Assembly: GCA_030609665.1 (NCBI GenBank)
Contig: JAUWBW010000020.1
Span: 1 to 14,019 of the forward strand
DNA: 14,019 nt
Direction of reading: 5' to 3'
Source of the DNA: Methanosarcinaceae archaeon
GTDB lineage: Archaea; Halobacteriota; Methanosarcinia; Methanosarcinales; Methanosarcinaceae
Part shown: positions 7,409 through 14,019 of the stretch, one piece after another
Layout of the letters: the number at the start of each line of letters is the position of its first letter
Numbering within the stretch: the stretch's first letter is position 1
The notes under the pieces: model-generated
Database searches by the model: none
The model's input: the letters and a program-made list of their open reading frames with translations, nothing else
Told to the model about the DNA's origin: nothing
Made by a program: the position numbers and the translations under genes

Positions 7409-8011
7409 ATGTTTGATCGAGAGACACAGGTAGTTGATTGCAGGCATGGAATGGGACTTGGTAAAGGCGGAGGACTCGCACAGCGGGGAACCCTGTCAGA
7501 AGCCGGGCGTCCTGATGTGATTGCAATCGCGATGAGTCCCGGTCGGCGACATATCACAAAACCGGTGTGTGAACTTACATCCGGCATGCGTCATGAAAAT
7601 ATACAGGTCAGTGTACTGGTGCTGAATGCAGGTTCGGGTATCCCGAACGTGGGTATGGTGTCAGGTTCTTTCGGTATAAATCCGGAAGAGGTTGCACAGA
7701 TTACAAGGCACAAACTGGCTGTTATACATGTCGGGAACATACGCGACCATGTGGTCAAAAAAATCGGAGCGATCCTGAAAGATGCGGATATACCAGCAAT
7801 CGTAGTTTCTCAAACCCCATTGGATTTTGAGGATTTTGCTGAAGCAGGAATCAGAACCAGATCTGTAAAACCTAAAGATGAATATATTCTAACAAGAGGA
7901 AAAGTAATGGAAATTGTAACAGGTATTACAAGAGGGGAAACTTGTCCACGGGATAAGTTGAACGAACTTGTAAAGCATGTGAAAACCACAATGCAATCAA
8001 TATACAATTAA
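7409..8011 (+). CDS. mcrC: MCR operon protein McrC, activation-complex component
   Basis: A 200-residue McrC-family protein. It belongs to the ATP-dependent machinery that reduces the F430 nickel to Ni(I), and it was found in the A3a activation fraction together with methanogenesis marker proteins. The N-terminus has the family signature DCRHGMGLGKGGGLAQRGTL (residues 10-29). Conserved cysteines stand in this block, in the KPVCEL segment and in the GETCPRD segment near the C-terminus. The middle is a Rossmann-like alternation (VSVLVLNAGSGIPN, LAVIHVGNIRDH, IPAIVVSQTP). I prefer ATG 7409, preceded by GGAGTGA about 8-9 nt upstream, over GTG 7397, which would overlap the mcrD stop (GTGA) and add four residues. 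A 13-nt gap with AAGGAG leads to mcrG. Confidence 0.93.
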   Translation: MFDRETQVVDCRHGMGLGKGGGLAQRGTLSEAGRPDVIAIAMSPGRRHITKPVCELTSGMRHENIQVSVLVLNAGSGIPNVGMVSGSFGINPEEVAQITRHKLAVIHVGNIRDHVVKKIGAILKDADIPAIVVSQTPLDFEDFAEAGIRTRSVKPKDEYILTRGKVMEIVTGITRGETCPRDKLNELVKHVKTTMQSIYN

Positions 8012-8024
8012 GGAGTGTAATTAA

Positions 8025-8771
8025 ATGACATATAAACCACAGTATTATCCAGGCGCAACATCCGTTGCGGTTAATAGAAGAAAACATATGTCTGGTGACA
8101 TTGAGAAACTCAGGGAGATCTCGGATGAGGACCTTACAGCAGTTCTCGGACACCGTTCACCAGGCAGTGACTACCCAAGTACACACCCGCCACTGGCGGA
8201 GATGGGCGAGCCGGAATGTTCCATGAGGGAACTTGTAGAACCTATATCAGGTGCAAAAGCCGGTGACCGTGTACGATACGTGCAGTTCGTTGACTCTATG
8301 TACAACGCACCGGCAACACCGTACTTTAGAACCTACAACGCAGCAATCAATCACAGAGGCGTTGACCCAGGTACACTATCCGGTCGTCAGGTAACTGAGT
8401 GCCGTGAGAGGAACATGGAGGAAGTAGCAAAAGCGCAAATGGAAACCGAGATGAGCTGTCCGGCATTAACCAGCCTTAGAGGCGCAACGGTTCATGGTCA
8501 CTCACTGCGACTTCAGGAAGACGGCGTAATGTTCGATATGCTCGACAGAAGCAGGCTTGAGAACGGCGTCATCATAATGAACAAGGATCAGGTTGCTATA
8601 CCAATTGACAGAAAAGTAAACCTTGGTAAACCAATGTCTTCAGAGGAAGCTGCCAAGAGAACCACGATCTTCCGTGTGGACAACGTAGCATTCAAAGATG
8701 ATCCTGAGGTCATCGAATGGGTCCACAGGGTATGGGAATTGAGAACCAGATACGGATACCAGCCAAAATAA
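8025..8771 (+). CDS. mcrG: Methyl-coenzyme M reductase gamma subunit McrG
   Basis: The 248-residue gamma subunit of the MCR hexamer, the usual length for Methanosarcinaceae. It begins MTYKPQYYPG as in relatives. The active-site loop DPGTLSGRQVTECRERN contains Leu118-Ser119-Gly120-Arg121-Gln122, equivalent to the gamma residues around Arg120 that contact coenzyme M and F430 in the Methanothermobacter structure. Other conserved stretches are HRSPGSDYPSTHPPL and SLRGATVHGHSLRLQEDG. The start is supported by AAGGAGTG (8010-8017) at good spacing. The stop is followed 10 nt later by mcrA, with the mcrA ribosome binding site overlapping the mcrG stop, so the two are probably translationally coupled. 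Confidence 0.98.
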   Translation: MTYKPQYYPGATSVAVNRRKHMSGDIEKLREISDEDLTAVLGHRSPGSDYPSTHPPLAEMGEPECSMRELVEPISGAKAGDRVRYVQFVDSMYNAPATPYFRTYNAAINHRGVDPGTLSGRQVTECRERNMEEVAKAQMETEMSCPALTSLRGATVHGHSLRLQEDGVMFDMLDRSRLENGVIIMNKDQVAIPIDRKVNLGKPMSSEEAAKRTTIFRVDNVAFKDDPEVIEWVHRVWELRTRYGYQPK

Positions 8772-8777
8772 GGTGAT
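8771..8777 (+). promoter_or_regulatory. Ribosome binding site that fixes the mcrA start
   Basis: AGGTGAT is a seven-base match to the archaeal 16S anti-Shine-Dalgarno sequence and lies 4 nt before ATG 8782. An in-frame GTG at 8773 sits inside this site and so is unlikely to be the start. The site overlaps the last base of the mcrG stop codon. Confidence 0.85.
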
Positions 8778-8781
8778 ACAA

Positions 8782-10497
8782 ATGGCAGATAGAGAAAGAA
8801 TGTTTCAGAAAGCGATGGAAAACAAATTCACAAAGGAATTTGGTACCAACCAGATGGATGGCGGCGAAATTACAGATATGACCGGCAAATATCTCAGACT
8901 TGGTATTGAGCAGAGCCCAAGAAAGATCGAGATGAAGAAAGCCGGTCAGGATCTCGCAAAGAAAAGAGGTCTTGTAGGATATAATCCCGACATGCACTGT
9001 GCCGGTATTCCACTCGGTCAGAGAGCACTTACACCGTATACACTCTCCGGTACCGACATGCTTGTAGAGGCAGATGACCTTCACTATGTCAACAATGCTG
9101 CAATGCAGCAGATGTGGGATGATATCAGAAGGACTGTTGTCGTAGGTCTTGACCTTGCACACGAAACGCTTGAGAAGAGACTGGGTATGGAAGTCACACC
9201 AGAAACGATCAACCACTATTTTGAAGTTATGAACCACGCATTGCCAGGCGGTGCAGTGGTACAGGAGCACATGGTTGAGACTCACCCAGGACTTGTTGAC
9301 GATTGTTACGTCAAGATGTTCACAGGTGACGACGAACTTGCCGATGAGATCGACGATCAATTCTTGATCGACATCAACAAGCAGTTCCCTGCAGAGCAGG
9401 CAGCACAACTTAAGGCAGCTGTTGGAAAGACCTCATGGCAGTCTGCGCACATTCCGACAATTGTCAGCAGAACGACTGACGGTGCACAGACATCCAGGTG
9501 GATGGCAATGCAGGTAGGTATGTCTTTCATCGCAGCATACAGGATGTGTGCCGGTGAAGCAGCAGTGGCAGATCTCTCATATGCTGCAAAGCATGCAGGA
9601 GTTATCTCCATGGGTGAGATGCTACCTGCAAGACGTGCACGTGGTCCAAATGAGCCAGGTGGAGTTTCCTTCGGTCACATGGCAGATATCATCCAGACAA
9701 GCCGTACAGTTCCGGAAGACCCTGCAAAGGTCTCTCTTGAAGTACTCGGTGCTGGCGCTGTGCTCTATGACCAGATCTGGCTTGGTTCCTACATGTCCGG
9801 TGGTGTTGGGTTCACTCAATATTCAACCGCTGTGTACACCAACAACATCTTAGATGACAACATCTACTATGATCTGGACTATATCAACGACAAGTACAAT
9901 GGTGCGGCAAACGTTGGTACTGACAACAAAGTCAAAGCAACCATTGAAGTTGTTAAGGATATCACAACCGAATCGACCATCTACGGATTGGAGAACTACG
10001 AGAAATACCCAACTACACTCGAGGACCACTTCGGAGGTTCCCAGAGAGCTGGTGTGGTTGCAGCAGCATCAGGTGTTTCAACAGCAATCGCAACCGGAAA
10101 CGGAAACGCCGGTCTTTCAGCATGGTACCTTTCAATGTACCTGCACAAGGAATCACACGGACGTCTTGGTTTCTTCGGTTACGACCTGCAGGACCAGTGT
10201 GGTGCGACAAATGTGTTCTCGTACCAATCAGACGAGGGTCTGCCAGTTGAATTGCGTGGTCCAAACTATCCGAACTATGCGATGAACGTAGGACATCAGG
10301 GTGAATATGCAGGTATCGCATCCGCTGCACACGGCACTCGCGGTGACGCGTACACAGTGAACCCACTCATTAAGGTCGGTTTCGCAGATGATCTCCTGCC
10401 ATTCGACTTCACCAAACCAAGGGTGGAGTTCGGTAGAGGTGCACTGAGAGAGTTCGTGCCAGCTGGTGAGAGATCACTCATCATTCCAGCAAAATAA
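8782..10497 (+). CDS. mcrA: Methyl-coenzyme M reductase alpha subunit McrA
   Basis: The 571-residue catalytic subunit of MCR. Gln161 in GAVVQEHM is the axial nickel ligand of F430 (Gln147 in Methanothermobacter numbering). Phe344 and Tyr347 (GFTQY) match the active-site Phe330 and Tyr333. All five classic modification positions keep a modifiable residue: His271 (N-methyl), Arg285 (C5-methyl, by Mmp10), Gln421 (Calpha-methyl), Gly466 (thioglycine) and Cys473 (S-methyl). Asp471 is the position that can be didehydroaspartate. His271 and Arg285 keep exactly the numbers used for M. acetivorans. The C-terminus GERSLIIPAK is complete. The start is ATG 8782, set by AGGTGAT 4 nt upstream; an in-frame GTG at 8773 would add MIQ. 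It is the last gene of the operon and is followed by a strong terminator. Which modifications are actually made cannot be seen from DNA. Confidence 0.99.
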   Translation: MADRERMFQKAMENKFTKEFGTNQMDGGEITDMTGKYLRLGIEQSPRKIEMKKAGQDLAKKRGLVGYNPDMHCAGIPLGQRALTPYTLSGTDMLVEADDLHYVNNAAMQQMWDDIRRTVVVGLDLAHETLEKRLGMEVTPETINHYFEVMNHALPGGAVVQEHMVETHPGLVDDCYVKMFTGDDELADEIDDQFLIDINKQFPAEQAAQLKAAVGKTSWQSAHIPTIVSRTTDGAQTSRWMAMQVGMSFIAAYRMCAGEAAVADLSYAAKHAGVISMGEMLPARRARGPNEPGGVSFGHMADIIQTSRTVPEDPAKVSLEVLGAGAVLYDQIWLGSYMSGGVGFTQYSTAVYTNNILDDNIYYDLDYINDKYNGAANVGTDNKVKATIEVVKDITTESTIYGLENYEKYPTTLEDHFGGSQRAGVVAAASGVSTAIATGNGNAGLSAWYLSMYLHKESHGRLGFFGYDLQDQCGATNVFSYQSDEGLPVELRGPNYPNYAMNVGHQGEYAGIASAAHGTRGDAYTVNPLIKVGFADDLLPFDFTKPRVEFGRGALREFVPAGERSLIIPAK

Positions 10498-10506
10498 ATT
10501 GAAGTT

Positions 10507-10545
10507 AAAAGTAGGCATTTGCCTACTTTTTTTTATTTTTTTTTT
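10507..10545 (+). terminator. Terminator of the mcr operon
   Basis: A perfect 10-bp stem, AAAAGTAGGC / GCCTACTTTT, closes a 4-nt loop (ATTT). It is followed by eight T (counting those in the stem), one A and ten more T. It starts 9 nt after the mcrA stop. The T-rich tract suits archaeal termination and the hairpin resembles an intrinsic terminator. It separates mcr from the downstream radical SAM gene, which therefore probably has its own promoter. Confidence 0.88.
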
Positions 10546-10612
10546 GGTTTAAAGATTGCTACATGGAATGTTCTTGGTTTGAGGATGTAGCTGCTATTAC
10601 AATCCTAATTAT

Positions 10613-10640
10613 AATTGCAATTGATTCAATTACAATTGAA
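10613..10640. repeat. Overlapping AT-rich palindromes upstream of the radical SAM gene
   Basis: Two inverted repeats lie side by side: AATTGCAATT (10613-10622, perfect palindrome) and TTCAAT-TACA-ATTGAA (10625-10640, perfect 6-bp arms). CAATTGA occurs twice, 15 bp apart (10618 and 10633). They lie 60-90 bp before the start codon and upstream of the candidate TATA box, a plausible operator position. Simple AT-rich sequence produces such patterns by chance fairly often. Confidence 0.35.
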
Positions 10641-10676
10641 GTACAAAATCAACCTAGCCCGGACCAATAAGACTAA

Positions 10677-10686
10677 GTATATCATA
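10677..10686 (+). promoter_or_regulatory. Candidate TATA box for the downstream radical SAM gene
   Basis: AGTATATCAT contains a TATA-like core about 20 nt before ATG 10703. Usual spacing puts transcription start at or very near the ATG. No Shine-Dalgarno sequence is visible before the ATG, so the mRNA may be leaderless. Confidence 0.35.
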
Positions 10687-10702
10687 TTCATCCCTGTAGC
10701 AT

Positions 10703-12013
10703 ATGAAACTCACAATTATCTCTCCTGATCTCTATACCTATGGCTCTATGCTGATCGGCGGAGTTTTGAAGGATGCAGGGTTCGATGTGACGCTCACCAG
10801 AAATTTGAGTGCAGATACCGATGTGGTGTTATTAAGTCTTTATTCGACACTTCACCTGATGGATGATCGGATCAGGGATTTTGTATCACAAAACAGTAAC
10901 AGTAAAACAATCTACGTAGGGGGTCCTATCAGCGCATACCCGGATATTGTTCTTGGTGAACTGGATGCGGATGCGGTTGTCATCGGAGAGGGAGAGGAAT
11001 CAACACTTGAATTATTGAACAGCGGAATTTCTGAAGATATTTCCGGTATCGCATTCAGAAGCGGTGATGAGATCATCCGGACACAGCCCGAGCCTGCGAA
11101 ACTTGAGCGACCGATGCCGCTGATACCGGATGACATTCGGGATCAGGATATCAGGGGGGCGAATACTTATATCGAAACGCACAGGGGATGTATCGGAGCC
11201 TGTGGCTTCTGCCAGGTTCCGAAATTTTTCGGTAACCGGATACGGAGCAGGGATATCGAGGATATTGTTCAGGAGATCAAGGAATTCAAGCGGCACGGCG
11301 TTGAACGAATCGCGATTAGCGGAGGTACCAGTTCGCTGTACCAATATGAAAGATCAACGGATGTAAATGCATTCATCGAACTGTTGCAGGCAATTGCAGA
11401 GGTGATGGGAAACAAAAATGTCTCGGTTCCGGATCTCCGTGTCGATTATGTAAATGAGGATATCCTGCATGCGATCCGGGATTATACTATGGGCTGGGTA
11501 TATTACGGGATCGAATCGGGAAGCGATAAGATTCTCAAAGATATGCGAAAAGGGGTGAATTCTGAAGATAATATTCATGCGATCGAACTGGCAAGAGAAT
11601 GTGGTGTGAAAGTTGCCGGAAGTTTCATTGTGGGTTATCCGACAGAAACAGTGCAGGATTACGAACTAACAAAGAATCTTATCGAAGATGCGTTACTGGA
11701 TGATATTTTCATCAGTATTGCAGAACCGATCCCTGAAACCAATCTTGCAGATATTGTGTTGAAAACAGATGATCCGGAGAACCCCACATTCATAGAACAT
11801 ACAGGCGAATACAATATATTGAATTTGACAGAAAGCGAAGCACGGTGCTTCGATCTTGAACTTCACAGCGAAATGTGCAAGTCCATGCCAAACATCCTGA
11901 CGGATCAAATGTATCAGGCATATCTGGAAGATGCACGCCAGCAGGGCAGCGATGTGCGTGCTGTTACACGCCTGTTGCAGAAGTACCGGGGGAATGAGGA
12001 TTGTATCTCGTAA
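10703..12013 (+). CDS. B12-binding-domain radical SAM protein, candidate McrA glutamine C-methyltransferase
   Basis: A 436-residue cytoplasmic protein. Residues 1 to about 110 form a cobalamin-binding-like alpha/beta domain (MKLTIISPDLYTYGSMLIGG, then YVGGP and VIGEGEES at about 93-100). It lacks the DxHxxG motif, so B12 would be bound base-off/His-off. The radical SAM core follows: Cys163, Cys167 and Cys170 (CX3CX2C) for the 4Fe-4S cluster, SGGT at 206-209 for SAM, and YYGIESGS at 267-274. The C-terminal segment is acidic. This layout is that of class B radical SAM methyltransferases. The position just after mcrA, and resemblance to the methanogen family of MJ_0865 type, suggest an MCR-modifying role. 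The best candidate is Calpha-methylation of McrA Gln421 by an MgmA-type enzyme. Family-level identity (B12 radical SAM) is firm; the substrate is inference. It could instead make another McrA modification or act elsewhere. It has its own TATA-like promoter behind the mcr terminator. Confidence 0.88.
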   Translation: MKLTIISPDLYTYGSMLIGGVLKDAGFDVTLTRNLSADTDVVLLSLYSTLHLMDDRIRDFVSQNSNSKTIYVGGPISAYPDIVLGELDADAVVIGEGEESTLELLNSGISEDISGIAFRSGDEIIRTQPEPAKLERPMPLIPDDIRDQDIRGANTYIETHRGCIGACGFCQVPKFFGNRIRSRDIEDIVQEIKEFKRHGVERIAISGGTSSLYQYERSTDVNAFIELLQAIAEVMGNKNVSVPDLRVDYVNEDILHAIRDYTMGWVYYGIESGSDKILKDMRKGVNSEDNIHAIELARECGVKVAGSFIVGYPTETVQDYELTKNLIEDALLDDIFISIAEPIPETNLADIVLKTDDPENPTFIEHTGEYNILNLTESEARCFDLELHSEMCKSMPNILTDQMYQAYLEDARQQGSDVRAVTRLLQKYRGNEDCIS

Positions 12014-12197
12014 TAAGTGCTGGTTTTATTGAACTTGAACTATGCGATGATCCAATTGTGTCGCGGTAGTGCCCACTGCCGATGAATTTGCTTATGAGAT
12101 TGACAGGATACAAGTGGCGTTCTCCATCCTGTTCATCCCGTATAATACTTACCCACAATGTTGGGGAGAAACAATATTATGTTCTTGACGATTGGCC
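12014..12197. other. Convergent intergenic spacer without a clear gene
   Basis: This 184-bp spacer lies between the ends of the radical SAM gene and aroA. It contains a bulged inverted repeat: ACAGGAT (12102-12108) pairs with ATCCTGT (12126-12132), flanked by GATGAA (12081-12086) and TTCATC. There is no T tract, so I do not call a terminator. A 59-codon frame from ATG 12082 runs into the aroA 3' end on the opposite strand and is probably not a gene. Confidence 0.5.
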
Positions 12198-13481
12198 TTA
12201 TTCTTCAATTGCAGAAACATCCGCGCCCAATGAGCGCATTTTGTCAAAGAAATCAGGATAGGATATTGATACGGATTCGGCTGTGTCAATTGTTGTGTTG
12301 CCTGCTACCATTCCGGCAATTGTGAGCGCCATCACTATACGATGGTCGTGCCAGCCGTTTACGTTAGCTCCAACGAGATTCCCGCCTGTGACGATCAATT
12401 TGTCAGTTTCTTCTTTGACTTTGATTCCCATCTTTGTCAGTTCCACTGCCATAGCACGCAGTCGATCGGTTTCTTTGTACCGGACATGTTCTGCGTTTTC
12501 GATCACGGTCACGCCATCTGCCACTGCTGCAAGAACTGCTACTGTTGGGACAAGGTCAGGTGTTGCGCCTGCATCAACTGTTGTTCCGTGAAGTTCGCCG
12601 CCTTTTACCGTGACAATTCCTTCTTCAACGTCCCATTCAATGTTCGCACCCATTCGCTTGAGGATATCTATTATTGCAATGTCTCCCTGTTCCGATCGGA
12701 ACAGGTTTTTGACAATGACATCCGAGCCGGTCATTGCGGCAGCGGCGAGCAGGTACGATGCGGATGAGAAGTCACCCGGCACGGTGTACTCCTTGAGGTC
12801 ATATTTCTGGTTTGCCGGAATTATGAACTTGGTGTTGTTCGTGTTCTCAACATGAATTTCCCCGCCAGCCTTTTCGATCATATCGAGTGTGACATCGACA
12901 TAGGGTTTTGATTTAAGTTCTCCTTTTATGGAGAGTGTTGTACTGTTATTCGTGAGAGGACAGGCAATCAAAAGTGCAGATATGAACTGTGAACTTATCG
13001 ACCCGTCAATCTGGACGATCGCACCCTTAAGACCGCCACGCACAACGATTGGAGCGCAAGCGTTGTTGCGTGTTGAATACGCATGAACACCAAGATCGTT
13101 CAGTACATCAAGCAATGGTCCGTTTGGTCTTGATCTTATGGAGCTGTCGCCCGTGAGGACGGTTATTCCATCGGCAAGTGCGGAAACGGCTGTCATGAAA
13201 CGCAGTGTTGTTCCTGAATTTGCAACGTCTATCACATCATCCGGTACACCGGGTTTTCCATCTACACCATGTATGATAAGATCGTCGTCATGTCTTTCGA
13301 TGTATGCACCAAACATTTCGCATGCGTGGATGGTTGCCATGGTATCTGCCGATAGCAGGGGTTTGTGAATTACGGATTTATGTGAGAGGGCTGCTACTGT
13401 TATTGCCCTGTGTGTGTAACTTTTCGATGGCGGCGCGTACAGTTCACCGAATATTTTTGATCTGTTGACTGCAACTTTCAT
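12198..13481 (-). CDS. aroA: 3-phosphoshikimate 1-carboxyvinyltransferase (EPSP synthase)
   Basis: The sixth step of the shikimate pathway: it joins shikimate-3-phosphate and phosphoenolpyruvate to form EPSP on the way to chorismate and aromatic amino acids. The 427-residue length is normal. Substrate-binding PSKSYTHR has Lys20, Ser21 and Arg25 at the positions of E. coli Lys22/Ser23/Arg27. NSGTTLRF (88-95) is the PEP/glyphosate-site loop, with Phe95 where E. coli has Pro101. SSQFISALL follows. Catalytic Asp309 stands in ATPDLVPT and Glu337 in YKETDRLRAM, and WHDHRIVMA lies near the end. ATG 13481 begins only 3 nt after the stop of the upstream thymidylate synthase gene, and an AAGGGG inside that gene's end can serve as ribosome binding site. 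The two are almost certainly co-transcribed. No clear terminator follows it. Confidence 0.97.
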   Translation of the reverse strand: MKVAVNRSKIFGELYAPPSKSYTHRAITVAALSHKSVIHKPLLSADTMATIHACEMFGAYIERHDDDLIIHGVDGKPGVPDDVIDVANSGTTLRFMTAVSALADGITVLTGDSSIRSRPNGPLLDVLNDLGVHAYSTRNNACAPIVVRGGLKGAIVQIDGSISSQFISALLIACPLTNNSTTLSIKGELKSKPYVDVTLDMIEKAGGEIHVENTNNTKFIIPANQKYDLKEYTVPGDFSSASYLLAAAAMTGSDVIVKNLFRSEQGDIAIIDILKRMGANIEWDVEEGIVTVKGGELHGTTVDAGATPDLVPTVAVLAAVADGVTVIENAEHVRYKETDRLRAMAVELTKMGIKVKEETDKLIVTGGNLVGANVNGWHDHRIVMALTIAGMVAGNTTIDTAESVSISYPDFFDKMRSLGADVSAIEE

Positions 13482-13484
13482 TTT

Positions 13485-14019
13485 TTACTGAACCCCTTTT
13501 ATGATTTCCTCGATCTTGTCCCAGTCGTGGTCATAGATGTGTGCCGAAACGCTGACGGTTGTTATCTTTCCAGCCGGCACACCGACTTTTTCCGCGACAT
13601 ATTCGAGCAGTTTTGACAAACCATAAAGGTTTGCAGGATACGCTCCCGCAAAATCGTGGCTCCTGAAAAGTGTGGTCAAGTGTACTTTCCCTTCACGGAT
13701 CTTGAAGTCGTCGATTATCATGCACGGGACTTCATCGACAACAGTGTCAGTTGTTGGAACCCATGTAACCGCAGTCGCACGGCGGGTTGTTTTGCTATCC
13801 TTTAGTTTTTCGATAACATAAGCGATCTGGTCAACCTTGTCATCCCAGTTGCGAAGACGCTGCCCGTAGGTGTACTCAAAATCCTGCACGTTCTCCCCTG
13901 TTACCAACTGTTTGGCATATTCTTCCAGACGCTCTTCATTCCATGAGATGTCTTTTGGAATATTGTCGGAGTACGGGTCTTCGATAACGATCATCAAGTT
14001 CAGGAACTCACGTATCTGG
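13485..14019 (-). CDS. thyA: Archaeal-type thymidylate synthase, 5' end outside the window
   Basis: The C-terminal 177 residues of a methanogen-type thymidylate synthase, which methylates dUMP to dTMP. This archaeal branch is short (about 218 residues in M. jannaschii) and distinct from bacterial ThyA in its N-terminal half. The frame is open through the window edge (reading QIREFLNLMIVIEDPYSD), so roughly 40 residues lie beyond it; internal ATG/TTG codons near 13994-13997 are not the true start. Visible motifs are EYTYGQRLR, SRRA-type arginines as TTRRATAVTW, the catalytic cysteine in VPCM (codon 13722-13724), RSHDFAGAYPANLYGL for dUMP binding, and SAHIYDHD at the end. The folate-type carrier is uncertain in methanogens, which use tetrahydrosarcinapterin or tetrahydromethanopterin. 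It is transcribed with aroA, 3 nt downstream. Confidence 0.92.
   Translation of the reverse strand, partial: QIREFLNLMIVIEDPYSDNIPKDISWNEERLEEYAKQLVTGENVQDFEYTYGQRLRNWDDKVDQIAYVIEKLKDSKTTRRATAVTWVPTTDTVVDEVPCMIIDDFKIREGKVHLTTLFRSHDFAGAYPANLYGLSKLLEYVAEKVGVPAGKITTVSVSAHIYDHDWDKIEEIIKGVQ

Noticed and set aside
8773..8781. GTG start giving McrA three extra residues
   Set aside because: The GTG is part of the AGGTGAT ribosome binding site; ATG 8782 gives the family N-terminus.
8710..9408. 232-codon open frame on the minus strand over mcrA
   Set aside because: It is antisense to the highly conserved McrA N-terminus, has no family features, and arises from biased codon use in mcrA.
12082..12261. 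59-codon plus-strand frame in the spacer running into the aroA 3' end
   Set aside because: It has no ribosome binding site or recognised family and overlaps the end of aroA by about 64 nt on the opposite strand.
13485..13997. Treating the thymidylate synthase as complete from the TTG/ATG near 13997
   Set aside because: The frame stays open to the window edge and the residues upstream (REFLNL) match the family, so the real start is outside.
1..14019. CRISPR arrays, tRNA or rRNA genes, insertion sequences
   Set aside because: I found no regularly spaced repeats, no cloverleaf-like segments, and no transposase or terminal inverted repeats.

Overview
The window is archaeal and comes from a methanogen or a closely related methane-oxidising archaeon. 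It carries a complete methyl-coenzyme M reductase operon (mcrBDCGA), the family-D DNA polymerase large subunit, the MCR arginine methyltransferase Mmp10, an archaeal-type thymidylate synthase and AT-rich TATA-like promoters. McrA residues align without offset to Methanosarcina acetivorans numbering at several sites (Gln161, His271, Arg285), and the gene order BDCGA is typical of the group. This points to Methanosarcinales, probably Methanosarcinaceae. The genus, and whether MCR runs forward (methanogenesis) or in reverse (as in ANME-3-like relatives), cannot be decided from sequence alone.

Layout. Positions 40-393 hold an AT-rich orphan small gene of unknown function. Next comes polC (441-3863, + strand), the large catalytic subunit of replicative polymerase D, without an intein. 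It meets mmp10 (3856-5091, - strand) tail to tail with an 8-bp overlap. A 474-bp AT-rich divergent intergenic region (5092-5565) separates mmp10 from the mcr operon; it holds candidate TATA boxes, a 9-bp tandem repeat, a small hairpin and a possible 36-codon ORF. mcrB, mcrD, mcrC, mcrG and mcrA (5566-10497, + strand) follow in tight succession and end at a strong hairpin plus poly-T terminator (10507-10545). After an AT-rich spacer with palindromes comes a second radical SAM gene (10703-12013, + strand) with an N-terminal cobalamin-binding-like domain. On the - strand at the right end are aroA (EPSP synthase) and the 3' part of an archaeal thymidylate synthase gene that runs off the window; these two look like one transcription unit.

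How the parts fit. McrB, McrG and McrA form the F430-containing enzyme that makes (or in reverse consumes) methane. McrD and McrC are the operon-encoded assembly and activation factors. The operon is flanked on both sides by B12-dependent radical SAM proteins. Mmp10 methylates the McrA active-site arginine, and its expected target (Arg285) is present. The downstream protein is a candidate for the McrA glutamine Calpha-methyltransferase (MgmA-like), and its candidate target (Gln421) is also present. The locus therefore reads as an MCR production-and-modification island set between housekeeping replication and biosynthesis genes. The most interesting unresolved points are the exact role of the downstream radical SAM protein and the architecture of the mcr leader.
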